From Poronia punctata (Eukaryota > Ascomycota > Sordariomycetes > Xylariales > Xylariaceae), in contig MU401591.1 of NCBI GenBank assembly GCA_022579005.1, positions 1 through 64,000 on the forward strand: a stretch of DNA of 64,000 nucleotides. Direction: 5' to 3'. The notes beneath the pieces are model-generated. The model was not told where the DNA came from. It worked only from the letters and a program-made list of their open reading frames with translations, and did no database searches. Shown piece after piece: positions 1-13,600 of this stretch (position 1 is the first letter of the stretch; every line of letters begins with the position of its first letter). The translations under genes and the position numbers were made by a program.

Positions 1-1080
1 TAAAATTTATTAAGCTGCTTTTATATAAAAAAACTACTACTTATTAAAAAGTTTATTATTATTAATATAAAATTAAATTAATTATATATGCTATAATTAT
101 TACTAAACTAAACATTGCCTTTATTGCATTATAGCTTTTATAATTTAATAACAACCTTTTTTTTACTTATTACACTACTGCTAATTAAGTATTAAACTAT
201 TTTTAAGTAAATTAACGCCTTGCCTTATAGTTTAAAAATAAAAATAAGCTTAAAGTAGCTAGTAATTTATTATTTACTAATAATATTATTAATTAAAAAA
301 GCTTATAAATATATATAATGCTTTTTTTTAGTAAACTTATTAGTTAAAAAGTAAATAAATAAAATATTATTATTACCTTTATAATTAAAGCTAAGCTTTT
401 TACGTTAGCTTAAGCTATAAAAAAAGCTATATTTATTAGCTAGCTTATTAATAAGCTTAATATTAATTTAAAATAAAAGCATATTACTATTTAATATAAT
501 AACTAGCAAACTATTAGTTTAGTAAATAAAAATATTATAATACTTAAAACAAAATTATAGTACGTTAATATATATAACTACTAATTATATTAAAAAATAA
601 TTAATAAAACGCTTTAAGTAGTTTATATACTAACAAATTTAATAATAGCAAATAGTTTTACAAAGTTTTTAATACAAAATAAATAGGCAAGCTTTTTATA
701 ATAAATTAATTTAGTTAACGTTAAAGCTATTTAAATTAAAATTAACTAGCTTATTACTATAAAAGTACAAAAAGACTAAGAAAATAAATTAAAACAATTT
801 AAAATATTATAACTATTACTATAAAAGCTATAATACTATAAAATAAAAATATTATTTATAGCTACAAAATAAACTAGTATATTAGCTTATTTTAAAAAGG
901 TATATTAAATTTAATAAGTTATAAAATAATAAAAATTAATATAATGCCTATATAATAAAAGTTATATAGCTACAATAAAAACTACTATAAAAAAAAAAGT
1001 CCTCTTATAAAAAGTCTTTCCTTACCTATTTAGTATATATAAATTTTACAAAGAAAAAAAGTTTTACCTCCTTACGCGTA
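1..1080. repeat. AT-rich RIP-type block (left edge)
   Basis: Almost pure A/T with remaining C and G mostly in AGC, GCT and CTA contexts; CpA and TpG are scarce and TpA is abundant. That is the expected end state of repeat-induced point mutation acting on a repeat. No reading frame of 60 codons survives on either strand. The block runs off the left edge of the window, so its nature (transposon remnant, centromere flank or other heterochromatin) cannot be told. Composition changes sharply to normal around 1080-1140. Confidence 0.75.
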
Positions 1081-4000
1081 CATTAATTAATATATACAAT
1101 TTAGCCATTTATGCTAGTTCTAACAGCTTTCTTTTAGGACCAAAATATAAAAGAATCCACGCTAATGATTTTAACCCCGTTTTGAATGTTTCTCCCCATG
1201 CTCTGATTACGGTGTTGGTTTTATATTCAAAACAGCGTCCTAAATAGACGACTAGCGTTGTAATTTGTGGAATGCTGGTGCCCCAGACTTTGGGTAAAGA
1301 AGTTGACCCGACATCTGTTTATTGGCATGTCACGGTTTTCCACGTTGGGATCTTGGCATTACCAGTGACGTCCTTTTCAGCAGGATTCGTCCGTACGTAG
1401 TAGTGGACAAGCCCGACTTGGTTCATCACTTCAGGGGCGTAAACAAATGACACATGTGAATTCCAGGACCTTGAGCTACCATAATTTTATCGGCCGCTCC
1501 ACAATACAGCACATGCGCAGCACATGACAATACATATCTTACTAGCCGACAGGTACAGATTTATATAAATAACAATAAGCATGAGGTAAACACTAGAGAA
1601 AATCAAATACGCCTGTGGTGTTGAGGTATGTATACATTGACATCTTCTCCTTTTTACACATTTGTCTTGGTTAAATACTACACGTAGTAATCTAAAGCCT
1701 ATTTCTGATCTTTGACAATTTTCGTGCTAGATACTAGACCTAGGATATGTACATGTACTTACTACCTTATCATGTAGGGATTACTTTTACTATATTTGCC
1801 AAGTGACAGCCTCCTTTTTCATGTACAGTGGATGGTTTGATTCTTCCGGGGCCCCGCAACCAACCAGGGACCCCCATATCAATATCCTTCTAAAAGGGAA
1901 TGTAGGTACGCCAGCAGCGGTACGGGAAAAACTTTTCTTTTTTTTCCCAATTTGAGAGGAAGGTCAATACAGTACGCATGTGCGGGTAGGTAATTCCTCC
2001 ACAAAGTACCTAATCTCACCTCCTTAACCTTGGTTATCGGTTATCTTGTCAATGATTCCCGTCCTCTCCGCAAAGGGACAGCCTCGTGGCCCAAAATTAG
2101 GATTAGGTTTCCGTCGCGGCGCAAAAAATCTGGCAGCCAGTGCGCTCGAAACAAAACCCCAGGGTACGTTACGGCCAAGGATTATTAGGGAGGTTTCTCC
2201 CGGCCCCCGGATTTCGAAACCCCGGATCGCCCGCGTCCATCCATCCATCCAGGAGACAGCCAGATAAGAACAGACAGCTCGATGGGGGGGGGAGAAAGAA
2301 AAAAGACGAAAAAAGACAAAGATCAACCAAAGGGTCAATTCCCACCAGGAGAGTTACACAAATTATTACCTACTTTGGCAGCCGACGTCAAAAGAGAATT
2401 CTGTTTGCGCACCCCTACAAGTACAATAAAATGGTCGGACCTGAGGATCCTGTTACGGAACCTTAATTATCTATTATTAGTCATTCCCTTTTGCCAGAGA
2501 TAACAACTTGTTGGTGGTTCCTTGCATGCTCACCTTCCGTCTCGTGTTCAAATGGTTTGTCCTCGTAGGCGTCGACTGGAATGGTCCCCCACACTATCCA
2601 CACCCCGCGGTTTTTACGAACCCGGTATACCTTGTGTACAAAGCCACTGAGACTGAGGGTACTCGTAAGGCGCGGCCGTCGATTTTATTTTTAGTAGAGT
2701 CATTCCTCCGATAATAAAATTGGAGGCTTTAGGTAATCAATCGCGAAAAGAGGATCATTGATTTTCTCCCTCTTTTTCTTATCCTGGGGTTGGAATCTAC
2801 CTACCTACCTATTCTCAACCCTCCAACTTACTTGTAGGGGGCATGCGCTGCCCTGCATTTCCGCGTACGTTACTGCATAGATTACTATGCACATGGAAAC
2901 CCCTCCCCCCCGTAACATCGCCAACCCGCCAGCCTGCCTGAGTACTACACCCCTACACACTATAACTATGCCTGTGTATAGTACCTGTGAGTAGGAGCGA
3001 GCCGCGAAAACGGTGAGAAAGCCACGTCCGCGTACTTGGCCGTTCGCGCGCGCGCGCGCACTCGCATGCATGCATACATACAGTCCGATGGAAATGAAGA
3101 AGGGCAGTGCATCGATATCGAATACCTACATGCATGGTGGTCAAGTATGTTGGGTGCAACAGTATACTGTAATTCAGTCCTGCTTCATTGTGTTGTTTGA
3201 AGAACCCCCAATATCTTCAGTCTTGCAACCATGTTTCTACCAAGCGGACCCCTTCATGTACGCCTTATCTCGAGAATATCCCCCCTGCCTTGCTTACAAG
3301 TAGGTAGTACGTCTTGAGAAGGTCGGCCTTTGCCGATGAAATCCGCACGTAGTAAAAGAAGTGGTAGGACTTCAACGAATATTGTCACTCCGAGGTCGGC
3401 AAAAGGTCGAACCGACTCATTATCGAAAGAGAATGGGGTGTACGTGGTACATTGTAGGTATTCGTATCGTATCGTGCCCTATAGCGCAATAGCCTGATGC
3501 TATGCGTCCCGGCAATTTTAAAGCACGTACGTGTTGTGAATTCAACACACGACATTTTACAACCGTCATAAGTAGCACAGAAGGAAAGAAGCGAGGCTGA
3601 CATTGCATCAGGCTCGGGCGTCCCCGAGGCACACACATCAAGATTCAACTTACTCAGCATTGCCCGGTTGGGATGATCATGGACGGTGGATGCACAGAAG
3701 GAGCGGTAAGGACTTATGAGGAACCCTAGAAAATAACAGTTTCGCCTTCCTGTTATAAATAACTAGGTAAGTAGGTAATGTCTTGGTTGTCACGCCACGA
3801 TACGAGTACGTGGACAAATATATATATACGGATATGCTTATTCCATTCGCATCTCACCAGAACATAATCTCAGTCAGGGCAATGTGTCATACAACAGCAA
3901 CCGGCGGAAGTCTGTAACCCAAAGGAGGCTGGCTGTCTTGTTTTGCACACAATACGTGTGTGCTATGTAGTGGACTTGCGGAGTCACTGATTAATAATGA

Positions 4001-5790
4001 CATTTACAGCAAAAATACCTACTATGATAAGCTGGAGGCGCCGTTCTTTGGTATTTTACGAGTACAAGGGAAAAGGCACATTGGAATAAGACATCCGGTA
4101 GGTATTGGAGGTTAAACCTTCTCCATTTGGCGTGGGGCTAAAACGAATGTCATGCGCTGACGTGATCTTGGGGGTTTGTGGGCAAATTTTTTTTCTTTCT
4201 ATTTTGCTTGCTTTCCAACAGGGGCAGGTCGCATCATACATACCCAGGGGGCCCCACCTCGATTGTGTTTTTTTTTTCAGCTGAGCCTGTCGTGTGTTGC
4301 ATCTTGGTTCGTCGCCTGAGGGCGGAGCTTTGACACGAAAAAGCTGGCTAATACCGAAGTACCTATTTTCCCCCCTACCGCCCCATTATAGGAACCAAAA
4401 CATGAAACAAAACAGTCTCCGAATACGTAGCAACTCGTTGAATTGGGTGAGAACTACTAGGTACTTGTAGGTTGGCCAGATGTACGTCTAACAACACACA
4501 CACACACATCCATTATTAGTGACAGAGGGAGGAGGGAGAAATGTGATAGTCACATTTGCTGGCGCCCCGGAGGACACACGGGGACTTACGTACAGCATTA
4601 TGTATCAATCCCCATTACTACAACTAAAAGGGAAAGGGGGGCATGTCAGAAACGATCTTTTTAGGTAGAGTACACGTATGTATTATATTATGTACGTGTA
4701 TGAAATGACTTTTTTTCACCCGTCAAAGTTACATACCTTACAATCTCTATTCTTTTCCTTTTCAGCTGATCCGACCGGTAAAAAGGTACGCGACCACTAG
4801 TCTACTATTGTAACTGGCTTTCTCTATTCGTCCCGTCACCTACGTAATAGACGATAGATTACCTAGTCCTACCATAGCCTTGAACCAATCTAACATTTCA
4901 GGTGGTTCTTTTTTCTTGGCCCCGGGGAAAAAAAAGGGGTGCGGGGACTTGTTAATTCATAGGTATATCATCTCTCCCCTAACATAGACTAGTGTGACAG
5001 GCTATCGCGGGGAACACCGGAAATCTTGCTGATCCCTTGGTTACATGCCTTAGCGGCCGAGAAGTGAAGGGGATCAACGACCTGGTTCTGTTGCATATTG
5101 GTAGATTTGACCCGAACCACCGCCCGTACGTATCACAGGTAAAATTATGAAGAAATAGGGAATATATTTTTGTGCGAGTACGAGTAGGTGTATATTTTCC
5201 CACTCGGATGTAAGGACCTACTGTGCTTGCTGATTGGCGTTAGGCACAGTATTACATTTAAACATATTTACCGCTGGCATTATGTGTCCCTTTAACCTAG
5301 GATAAAATGCATGGTCACATTTCCATTTACACTTTCATTTAGAGAAGTCGATAGATATAAATCTTAAGTGTCTCTTCATCAGATGATATGTTACAACTGC
5401 ATCCATTCTTATTCATCCAAGGGCGGGCAATAAGCCCCCAGCCTAATTGCATTATTATGTAAAGGCTTCTAAAACCGTAAGTTTGTATTATAGTTTCATA
5501 AAGAGGAAACTTTTCATGCAACTGCAACTGCGCAATTTCTATGTGGCTGCACACAATCCCTCGACGTTAATAAGAAGGGAGCAAGACAGGGAGGAGAATT
5601 AAGAAGACGTGGCTACCCGTACTGTATGTAAATATCTACTCTCTATTTGCAAAGGTCTGGCAAGGAATGCCCTACGTATAGGCTAAAATTCTCCGCAATC
5701 CAATTCCGGCTTCGTCCCGGTCCTCTTTAATAACGGTTATGATGTTGTTGTCATTTTATATGGCATCACTCTATTTTAGCCTACCTACGT
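1081..5790. other. intergenic, no gene recognised
   Basis: Normal-composition DNA of about 4.7 kb. Reading frames here are short (about 110 codons or fewer), overlap on both strands and show no domain, no splice-supported extension and no compositional bias of coding sequence. Simple repeats are visible: CCAT units near 2238, CTAC units near 2800, an alternating CG run at 3047-3058 and a CA run near 4493-4508. I see no RNA gene. Confidence 0.5.
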
Positions 5791-8700
5791 TTACTTTAAA
5801 AAATTTCTATATCTAAAAAGTTCTCTACTTAGGCTGCAATAGTTTATTACGCTACCTATTTTATATGCAAATCTAGATAGGGGTAGCTATATATTAGTAC
5901 TTAAAAAAATAAGTAACTTAAAATATATTTATTATAATAAACTTTTATATACTTAAGTAAAAAAACTATAAAGTTAAAAATTTTAGTATGTTTATAACTT
6001 TTTATAATAATATGTTTATATAGTAAATATTAGTAATTTTGTTATTAAAAAAAAAAGTATATAATTAAGTTTTTATAAAAGTTTTATAATAAATATATAG
6101 TATGCTATTATAAATAAAATACTTTATTTAATAAAGCTTATAATGCTTACTATTAAAGCTTTATTACTATATTTTATAGTAGTTTACTTACTACTATAGC
6201 AGCGCTAGCTTACTAGGCTACTTAAAAAGTATTAGTTTTTTAATTTATATTTAGTATATTAATAAAAGCATTTTTATTATTATTAGTGCAAGTAAAGCTA
6301 TTTTTATTTACTAATATTATAGCACTAGCAGTATTTTATATATTAAAGCTATTTTTACTTTTATTTTTTAATATAGTACTGCTAGTGTTATAAAAATAAC
6401 TTAATTTTACATTATTAATATTGCTGCTAATATTTATAATTTAATTAAGTTATAAACTTATATTTTAATAAACTAAACTTTTTTATTTTTTAATATAGTT
6501 ATACTAGCTATATTTTTTCTTTTTTACGCTATTTAATATGCTTTTATTATAGTTATTTATTAGCATATAACAGCGCTTTTATAAAGTTTAATTTTTTTAT
6601 AGCAAAGTATTTAGCAGCTGCTAGTTTATATTTATTATAAATACTACTAAACTATATTATTATTAATATATGCTTTAATAAAGTTAGTAGCGTTTTTAGC
6701 TTAATAATACTAAAGCTATAAAATTAAATCTTATATAAGTATAAAAAAGTTAATGTTTTTAGTTTATATACTAGCTTATAACTACTAATAAAAGTTAAAA
6801 TTGCTTTTTTTAACTTTTTACTTTTATATATAAAAATATATTAAACTTGTTTTTTATTGCAAATTTTAAGCTTAAATTGCTTATATAATATATGCTAGCA
6901 CAAAATACTTATTTGCTTAAAATAATTCCTTATACTATAGTTAGCTACTATTTTTTTTAGCAAACTTTAAAAGCTTACTTATATACTTTAAAATATTAAT
7001 ATTTTTTTATAATATATTTTAATAGCATAGTTATATTATTTATAAGCTTTTTTAAACGCTAGCTAGCTTATTATAAAAAATAACTTTTTATTTATAAACA
7101 TTTTAATAAAAAAGCAAGTAGTTTTTATATATTATTATTATAACCTAACTTTTTTTTTATATTTATGCTGCTTTTGCTTACTAAAGTTATAAATAACTTT
7201 TATAAGCATAATAATGTTAATAAAAGCGTTTTAAAGTTAAATTTAAACTTTATAATAAGCTAATTTTAATTTTAATAAACTTATTACTTTAAAATTATAA
7301 TAACCTTATATAAATATAATATACTACTTTTTTTTATAGCTTATATAAATATTATTAAAATAGTTAATAATTAATTTTTAGTTTATAAATTTGCTTTAAA
7401 AGTTATTTTAATACTTTATTACTATTACTAGCAACTTTATATATGCTATATGCTTTTAAAGCATTAAAACGCTATTAATAAAGTAGTTAATAACAAGCTT
7501 ACTATTATAAAAACATACTTTTATATAGCAAACTTTATTAGCATTATAAATATATTTATAAAAAGCTAAAAACTTATAAAGTATTAAATTTAAAACAATA
7601 GCTATTTTTTTAGCTATACGTTTTATATAAAAAACTACTTTATTACTTAATAAAAAGAAAATAATTTATATTAGCTTAAATTTTAACAGCTTTTTTTTTT
7701 TACTTTATATTAACACTAGTATAAACGTTTTTTATAATATGCTATAAATATAGTTATTATTACGTATAGTTACTTTATATTGCTTAAATAGCACCTTTTT
7801 TAGCAAAAAAATAGTTAGTTACTATAATACAAAGTAAATAGGCTATATTTAGCTATTTTTATAGCATATTAACATACTTTAAAGCTTATTATATTATAGT
7901 AGTTTGCTTATTAAAAATTAAAGTATAATTAATATTAAAATAAGTGCTAACTAATATAATACTATTAAGTTAAAATAATAGCATATTATATTTATAAACG
8001 TAATAAGTAAAATTTATTATAATAAGCTTATTATAGCGTTTATATATTTTTTAAAACTAATAAAAAAACTAAAACAAACTAACTAAGTGCTTATTTTTAA
8101 CTAAAAGTATACTAAACATATTATTTTTTACTTATAGCTATATTAAGATTTTAAAAGCATTATTAAAAACTTTTTTTTGCTTTTTTTAATAAGTAAAAGC
8201 GTAATTATTAACGTTTTTTATAGTAGCTATATAGTTAAAGTTAGCAGTAAGTAAGTTAGCGTAAATCTTAGTATATAACTTATAAATAGCAACGCTACGT
8301 TTTATTACCTTTTATTAAGCAGTTATAAAAGCTTAATAAGTATAGTAATCTTTTAAGTTACTTAATAAAAAGTAGTTATAATAAGATTTAATAACTTTAA
8401 AATATTAATAGCTATTGCTAAGTTTAGCAGCGCTTTTAAATTTATAATTAGTTTTTTTAATATAAATTTCCTTATATATAAAAAAGCTTTAAACTTAAAC
8501 GCCTTAGCTTTATTATATAAAACCTTATATTTTATTGCTACTTTATTTTTATTTTAGTATAAAAGTATAAAAATTATACTATAGCTATAAACAACATTAT
8601 AAGCTTAAATAGCTATAAAGCAACTAAAAAACGTTTTATATTATAAAAATAAAAATAATAAGATTTTAGCATTGCTATACTTAAAGTTTACTATATTAAT

Positions 8701-9638
8701 AATAAATACTAGTTAGCAAAAAATCTAAAAAATACTTAGTATAAAAGTTAATAAATAATATTAAAAAACAAAATAAATAAAGTTAATAATAAAGTAACTA
8801 TAAAAATTTAATTTTTTATACTAGTATATTTAGCGTATTAACGCGTAAAAAAAACTATATATATTATTATTTATAATATAAATAATAAATTTATTATATA
8901 AACTATATAAAAAATAAGTTATTTATACTATAAAAAAATATATTATAAAGCTAATTTGCTAATTTATATATAAGCTATATAGCTATAGCTAATATAAATT
9001 TTTTTTTTTTTTAAAAAAAAGGTTACTTACTTTTTTTAACCTTTTTAACTATATTTAAGCCTTGCTAACTAACTTTTTATTGCGTTTTTAAACAAATTAG
9101 CTAATTTTAAAACTTATAAACTAATTTTTTATAATATTACGCGTTAATATACTTTATAGCGCTTTTATTGCTTATTTACTAGCTTTAAAGCTATAGCTTA
9201 GCTTTTTTTTAGCCTTTATTATTATTTTTATTTTTATTATTTATTTAATATCTTTATTTTTTTTTTAATAACTTATAAGCTTAAAAGCTAAATTTAGCAG
9301 TTTTTAGTTTAAATATACCTTATTAAGTTAATTTTAATTAGCTTATATACGTTATTTATAATATTATTTTTATTATTATAAAAATATAAAAAGTATAATT
9401 ATTAGTTTTAAAGCTTAGTACTATAATATAAATAAATTTGCTTTGCTTTTATTAAAAAGTATTACTATACTATAATTATTATAAAGTTTATTTGTTTACT
9501 TAATTTTTGCTAATATAATAACTATTAATAAAGCAATAAAACTTTTTAACTAACTAGCTAACTATAGCGTTAAAGTTAGCTTTATTATTTTAATAATTTA
9601 TTTAAATAATAAACCTAGCTAAGTTAAAACTAATAAAA

Positions 9639-9900
9639 TTAATAAATAAATAAAACTAAAAAAAGTATTATTACTATTATAGCAAACTATTTATTAAAAG
9701 CTTAAAAATAAACTAAAAAAAATATTATTACTATTATAGCAAACTATTTTAAAAGTTTAAAAGGTTTTTTATACTTTTAAACTTTTAAAAAATAGTTTAT
9801 TATAATAGTAATAATACTTTTTTTAATTTGCTTTTAAGCTTTTAATAAATAATTTACTATAATAATAATAATATTTTTTTTAGTTTTATTTATTTATTAA
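9639..9900. repeat. large imperfect inverted repeat (hairpin)
   Basis: Left arm 9639-9763 and right arm 9774-9900 are imperfect reverse complements around a 10-base spacer (9764-9773). The outermost bases pair as TTAATAAATA with TATTTATTAA. Each arm also carries an internal direct repeat: the motif TATTATTACTATTATAG occurs twice in the left arm, at about 9666 and 9724. It could be a MITE, a tail-to-tail transposon fragment or a palindrome that was then mutated by RIP. The sequence alone does not separate these. Confidence 0.65.
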
Positions 9901-10214
9901 TCTAATTAACTTTAATACTACGCTAGCTATATTATTTAAGCAAAAATTAGCAATTTTAGCAGCTTTAGCAGCTTTAGCTAAAAAAAACTAAAAAGTTTTT
10001 AAGCTAGCTACTTTAGTAGCTGCTTTGCTTATGCTTTATAGCTAGCTACTAGTATAGCTATAGCTGCTAAAGCTGCTTAGTAGTATTAAAAAATATAAAA
10101 ATAGTAAAAAAAGTTAAAATATAATAAAGTTAAAAATAAAATAAATATAGTAAAAGTAAATAAATAAATAAAAAATATAATTTTAAATAAAAAAAAATTA
10201 GTATGCTATAAAAT

Positions 10215-10315
10215 AAGTAACCTTACTTACTTACTTACTTACTTTACTTATATATATATACGCGCTTTTTATTATTACTTATATATATATACTATTATTA
10301 TTATTACTATAATTT
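10215..10315. repeat. CTTA / TA / ATT microsatellite cluster
   Basis: Consecutive CTTA units, then an alternating TA tract, a short CGCG break, a second TA tract and ATT units. Simple repeats near the right end of the AT-rich block. No function is implied. Confidence 0.7.
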
Positions 10316-10640
10316 TTAAATAGCTTTAAAAATAAGCTTATAATAGCTAATTTAAATATATTTTATGTTTATAAAGTATTAATTTATACTTAATTATAAA
10401 AGTAACTATAATACTAAATATAAAGCGTTATATTTAAATATAAAGTACTAAATAGCTTTATTATTATTAAATATTAGCAGCAGTAACTTAAGCAATACTT
10501 AGGTTTATTAATTTTAAGTTACTTATTTTTCTAAGTACTAGTATATAGCTAACCTTGTTTAGATCTGCATATAAAATAGATAGCGTAATAAACTATTGCA
10601 GCCTAAGTAGAGAACTTCTTAGATATAGGAATTTTTTAAG

Positions 10641-13600
10641 GTAGACGTAGGTAGGCTACTCTATTTGACCATAGGGGACGCCTCACCGTTTGTTCAGCAG
10701 CTGTGGGGAGTAATTTCTACGGTGGTGGTGGTAGTGGTTTTTGCCGGACTCCTCGATTTAGAGAAGCAGGCGACAGGTGGAAATCGTCTCGTGATTTTTT
10801 TTTACCTTTGCGGACAGACAAAAAATTTCTTCACAAGGAGATGCCGTTTCTAGAGTATTAAACAACCCGATTGGTGGCAGCGGCGCAAGACAAAGACAAC
10901 TCCAAAATAGAGCGGACGCGCGGGTGCATCCGCCCCAAGAGTTAACTTAACGGGCTTGCACCTTTAGACTACGCCACATTTTACCTACAGTGGGAAAGGA
11001 GACGGTGACAAGCCCCCTTTACAGAAATGAGATCATTTTTGACAAGAAACGACCAAGACAATTTTTGTGTGTGTCAAAATGATAATTTCTAGCCGCCCAG
11101 AGGGAGGCTGGTGTATTTTCTTTCTCACCGCAAGTTGGGTTACGAATAGGCAATAAGCTGCGTTGAGCATCGCTTTGTCCGATCTGAGGCTGTCTCGGCA
11201 TAATGACTGGTCCGTCAGCTTTCTTCGGGGCTGAGTACCTGACCAAGGATATTCGTATGTGGGATAATAAGACAGGGGGGGCGGGGGAGATGAAATGACA
11301 AGGAACAGCTTTCTTTGGAAAATTCCAGACTATTTCCCTCTCCGGCGATCCTAACGTGCTGGTGTGCGGGGTGACAGTCTGGGGAGCCCGGTCGCCCATC
11401 TCACCATGTCTTGCTCCCGATTCGCTCGCTTGAAGGCAACCCCATGGAAGTTGCTTTTTTTGGCTGCCTAGCTGACATTTTTCTGACGCTTGTGGTTTTT
11501 TTTGGAGTGATACATACGGTACGGTACATATTCAAGCAAAATGTTACATGTAACGTAATGCCCCTTATCATAACCCCCCCCCTATCTTACAGTAAGTGCT
11601 AATCTTTTACTTTACACCGTAGATCTTGATAAGCAACAAGACGTTTCACGTCAATGACCTTTTTGGGGGGAATATGTGTAGGCACAACTGCTAGGCAAGC
11701 GGATTCACTGCCTCCCTCCTTAATGTACGTTAGGCAACCACGGTCCACCAGCCTTGCAAACACAAAGTCTGGCCAGGACTGATAGTTAGACGCTAACATA
11801 CTCGTAGAGAGAGGCCCGAGGAAAAATAATGTCCCTAGACCCTCATGACTGTCTACAAGTAGGAGGTAGTCTTACGTGCTTGCTTGTGCTGTCTCGCTGG
11901 TCTCAGTCAGTACCGACATGACTCGTGGGTATCGGTGCGACATATGTGGGGGAGAAAGGCGATCTTTGCATCACGATCGAAGAAGAGGAATGGACAAAAA
12001 GACCAAGCGCAAGATGACACGCGTCGTCTTCCTTGGGTTTGAGAAGTAGGTACCGTATGTACCTGCTTGAATATCGCTAGGACGAGAAACCCCAAGGTAC
12101 TTGGACGGGGCCGTGCAAATACTTTGAATGACCTATACGCACAGTACTGTGGATGTACCTTCCTCGGAGCTGCCACTGCCGACATACGTGTATATTTTCC
12201 CCCTTATCCAATCGCCCTGAAAGTCACTACAGGTTGTCGATTTCAAATCCTGCAAATACGTATCGGTAAACCTGTCAACGCAACAACACTTGGGTGAACT
12301 TCCTTTTTGCATTCCCCAGCGCTCCAGGTAGGTATACCGTACAACCACCTGATCTACGAGTAGGTACACAGACTATTATACGTATTTGTCTGTTCTGGCA
12401 AATTATTCTTACATATCACCTGAATAGTCTGACCCTAGATAAGGCAAGTTCAGGCTACGCTGGCCCTGGAAACCCACGCCAAGAAATCCCGTAATCTGGT
12501 GATACGTGGGGGTTGTTGCGTCCATTCCAGGGGGCCACGATTCACAGTTGATACAGTCGAAAGCCCTTGCTTTATTTGTCAGGTCTGTAAGAGGTAAGGA
12601 GCTACCAACCTACTTTCGTTGTAAAACGAAACCAAATCGGCAATCGCAGGCGTTCACCCACTGCGTCTCTCTTTCTTCCTGGATGATATTGCTGACGGTA
12701 CGTGGCCTGTATGACAATTAAGGACCATGAACTGCCTGGTACCAATCCTGACAATTCTGTTGCCTGCAGCTCTCCGCTGTACAAAGTGCACGCGTACGTG
12801 TCCATAAAGGGAGTGAGGGACAAGGCATCAAAAGTATACTCGCAGGTAATCTCTCCATCTGCCTGGCTAGACCACCTATCGTCCAATCTTCTCTGCATGG
12901 TACTTTTTACCCCATACTTGTCATCTGTATCGATTCGTACAAGTATCACTTTGTCTCCTCACTGGCATATCCTATAATAAATAATACAGACAGTTGTCTG
13001 TGCCTGACAGAGCTACTTCTTAGCAACCAACGTATTGTCCCCAGGTACAGGGCTTGGTGATTCGGCAGCCTAGCCGTATCCCCTACCCCTTCCGGCCATC
13101 CGCTGTGGTCCATCAGTCTGACCGCTTGTCCCAGCGACTATGATTTCCCGGTGTTACACCGCAGTCGAAACCTAATGCTCGATGCCACGGAGGTGAAACT
13201 GCTGGAACACCTGCACTACGAATGGTAGGATTTGGCACGTACCGCCCAACCCACAACATTGCTTGACCAACGTCACTACGTGCAGTACGCTGGTAAAGTC
13301 TAGACTCTGCGTGTCTACCAAACTTTTGACTGGGCTGCGGGAACTATACCCCGGCGCCCAGACCTAGCATCTTGGCACGTCATCAAGCGAGACGACAGGC
13401 ATGCACCTGCAGGCTTAGGTCTCGGTGGCTTGGTCGGATTGATGGCGCACTACCTGTGACATCGGAATTTCGGTAGGGTCATCCGGGCCACCGTTGCGGA
13501 CAGTAATGTCTCTGTCGAACAAATCCTCAGTCTGCGTGTGCTTTTCTGACGCCGACCAGAGGAATTTTGCCAACAGTATACGCGTGTTATCGTGGCCTTT

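Larger units (their letters stand above)
5791..10640. repeat. AT-rich RIP-type block (4.8 kb)
   Basis: Extremely AT-rich DNA with the same depletion of CpA and TpG as the block at the left edge, consistent with heavy RIP of one or more transposons. No reading frame of 60 codons is left. No paired LTRs or terminal inverted repeats were found that bound the whole block. It contains a large inverted repeat at 9639-9900 and simple CTTA, TA and ATT repeats at about 10220-10310. The identity of the ancestral element cannot be recovered by eye. Confidence 0.75.

Noticed and set aside
11019..11399. 126-codon minus-strand frame
   Set aside because: No recognisable motif and low-complexity surroundings; consistent with chance.
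12602..12949. 115-codon minus-strand frame with protein-like composition
   Set aside because: No ATG at its upstream end, no signal peptide or family pattern, and a comparable frame on the opposite strand.
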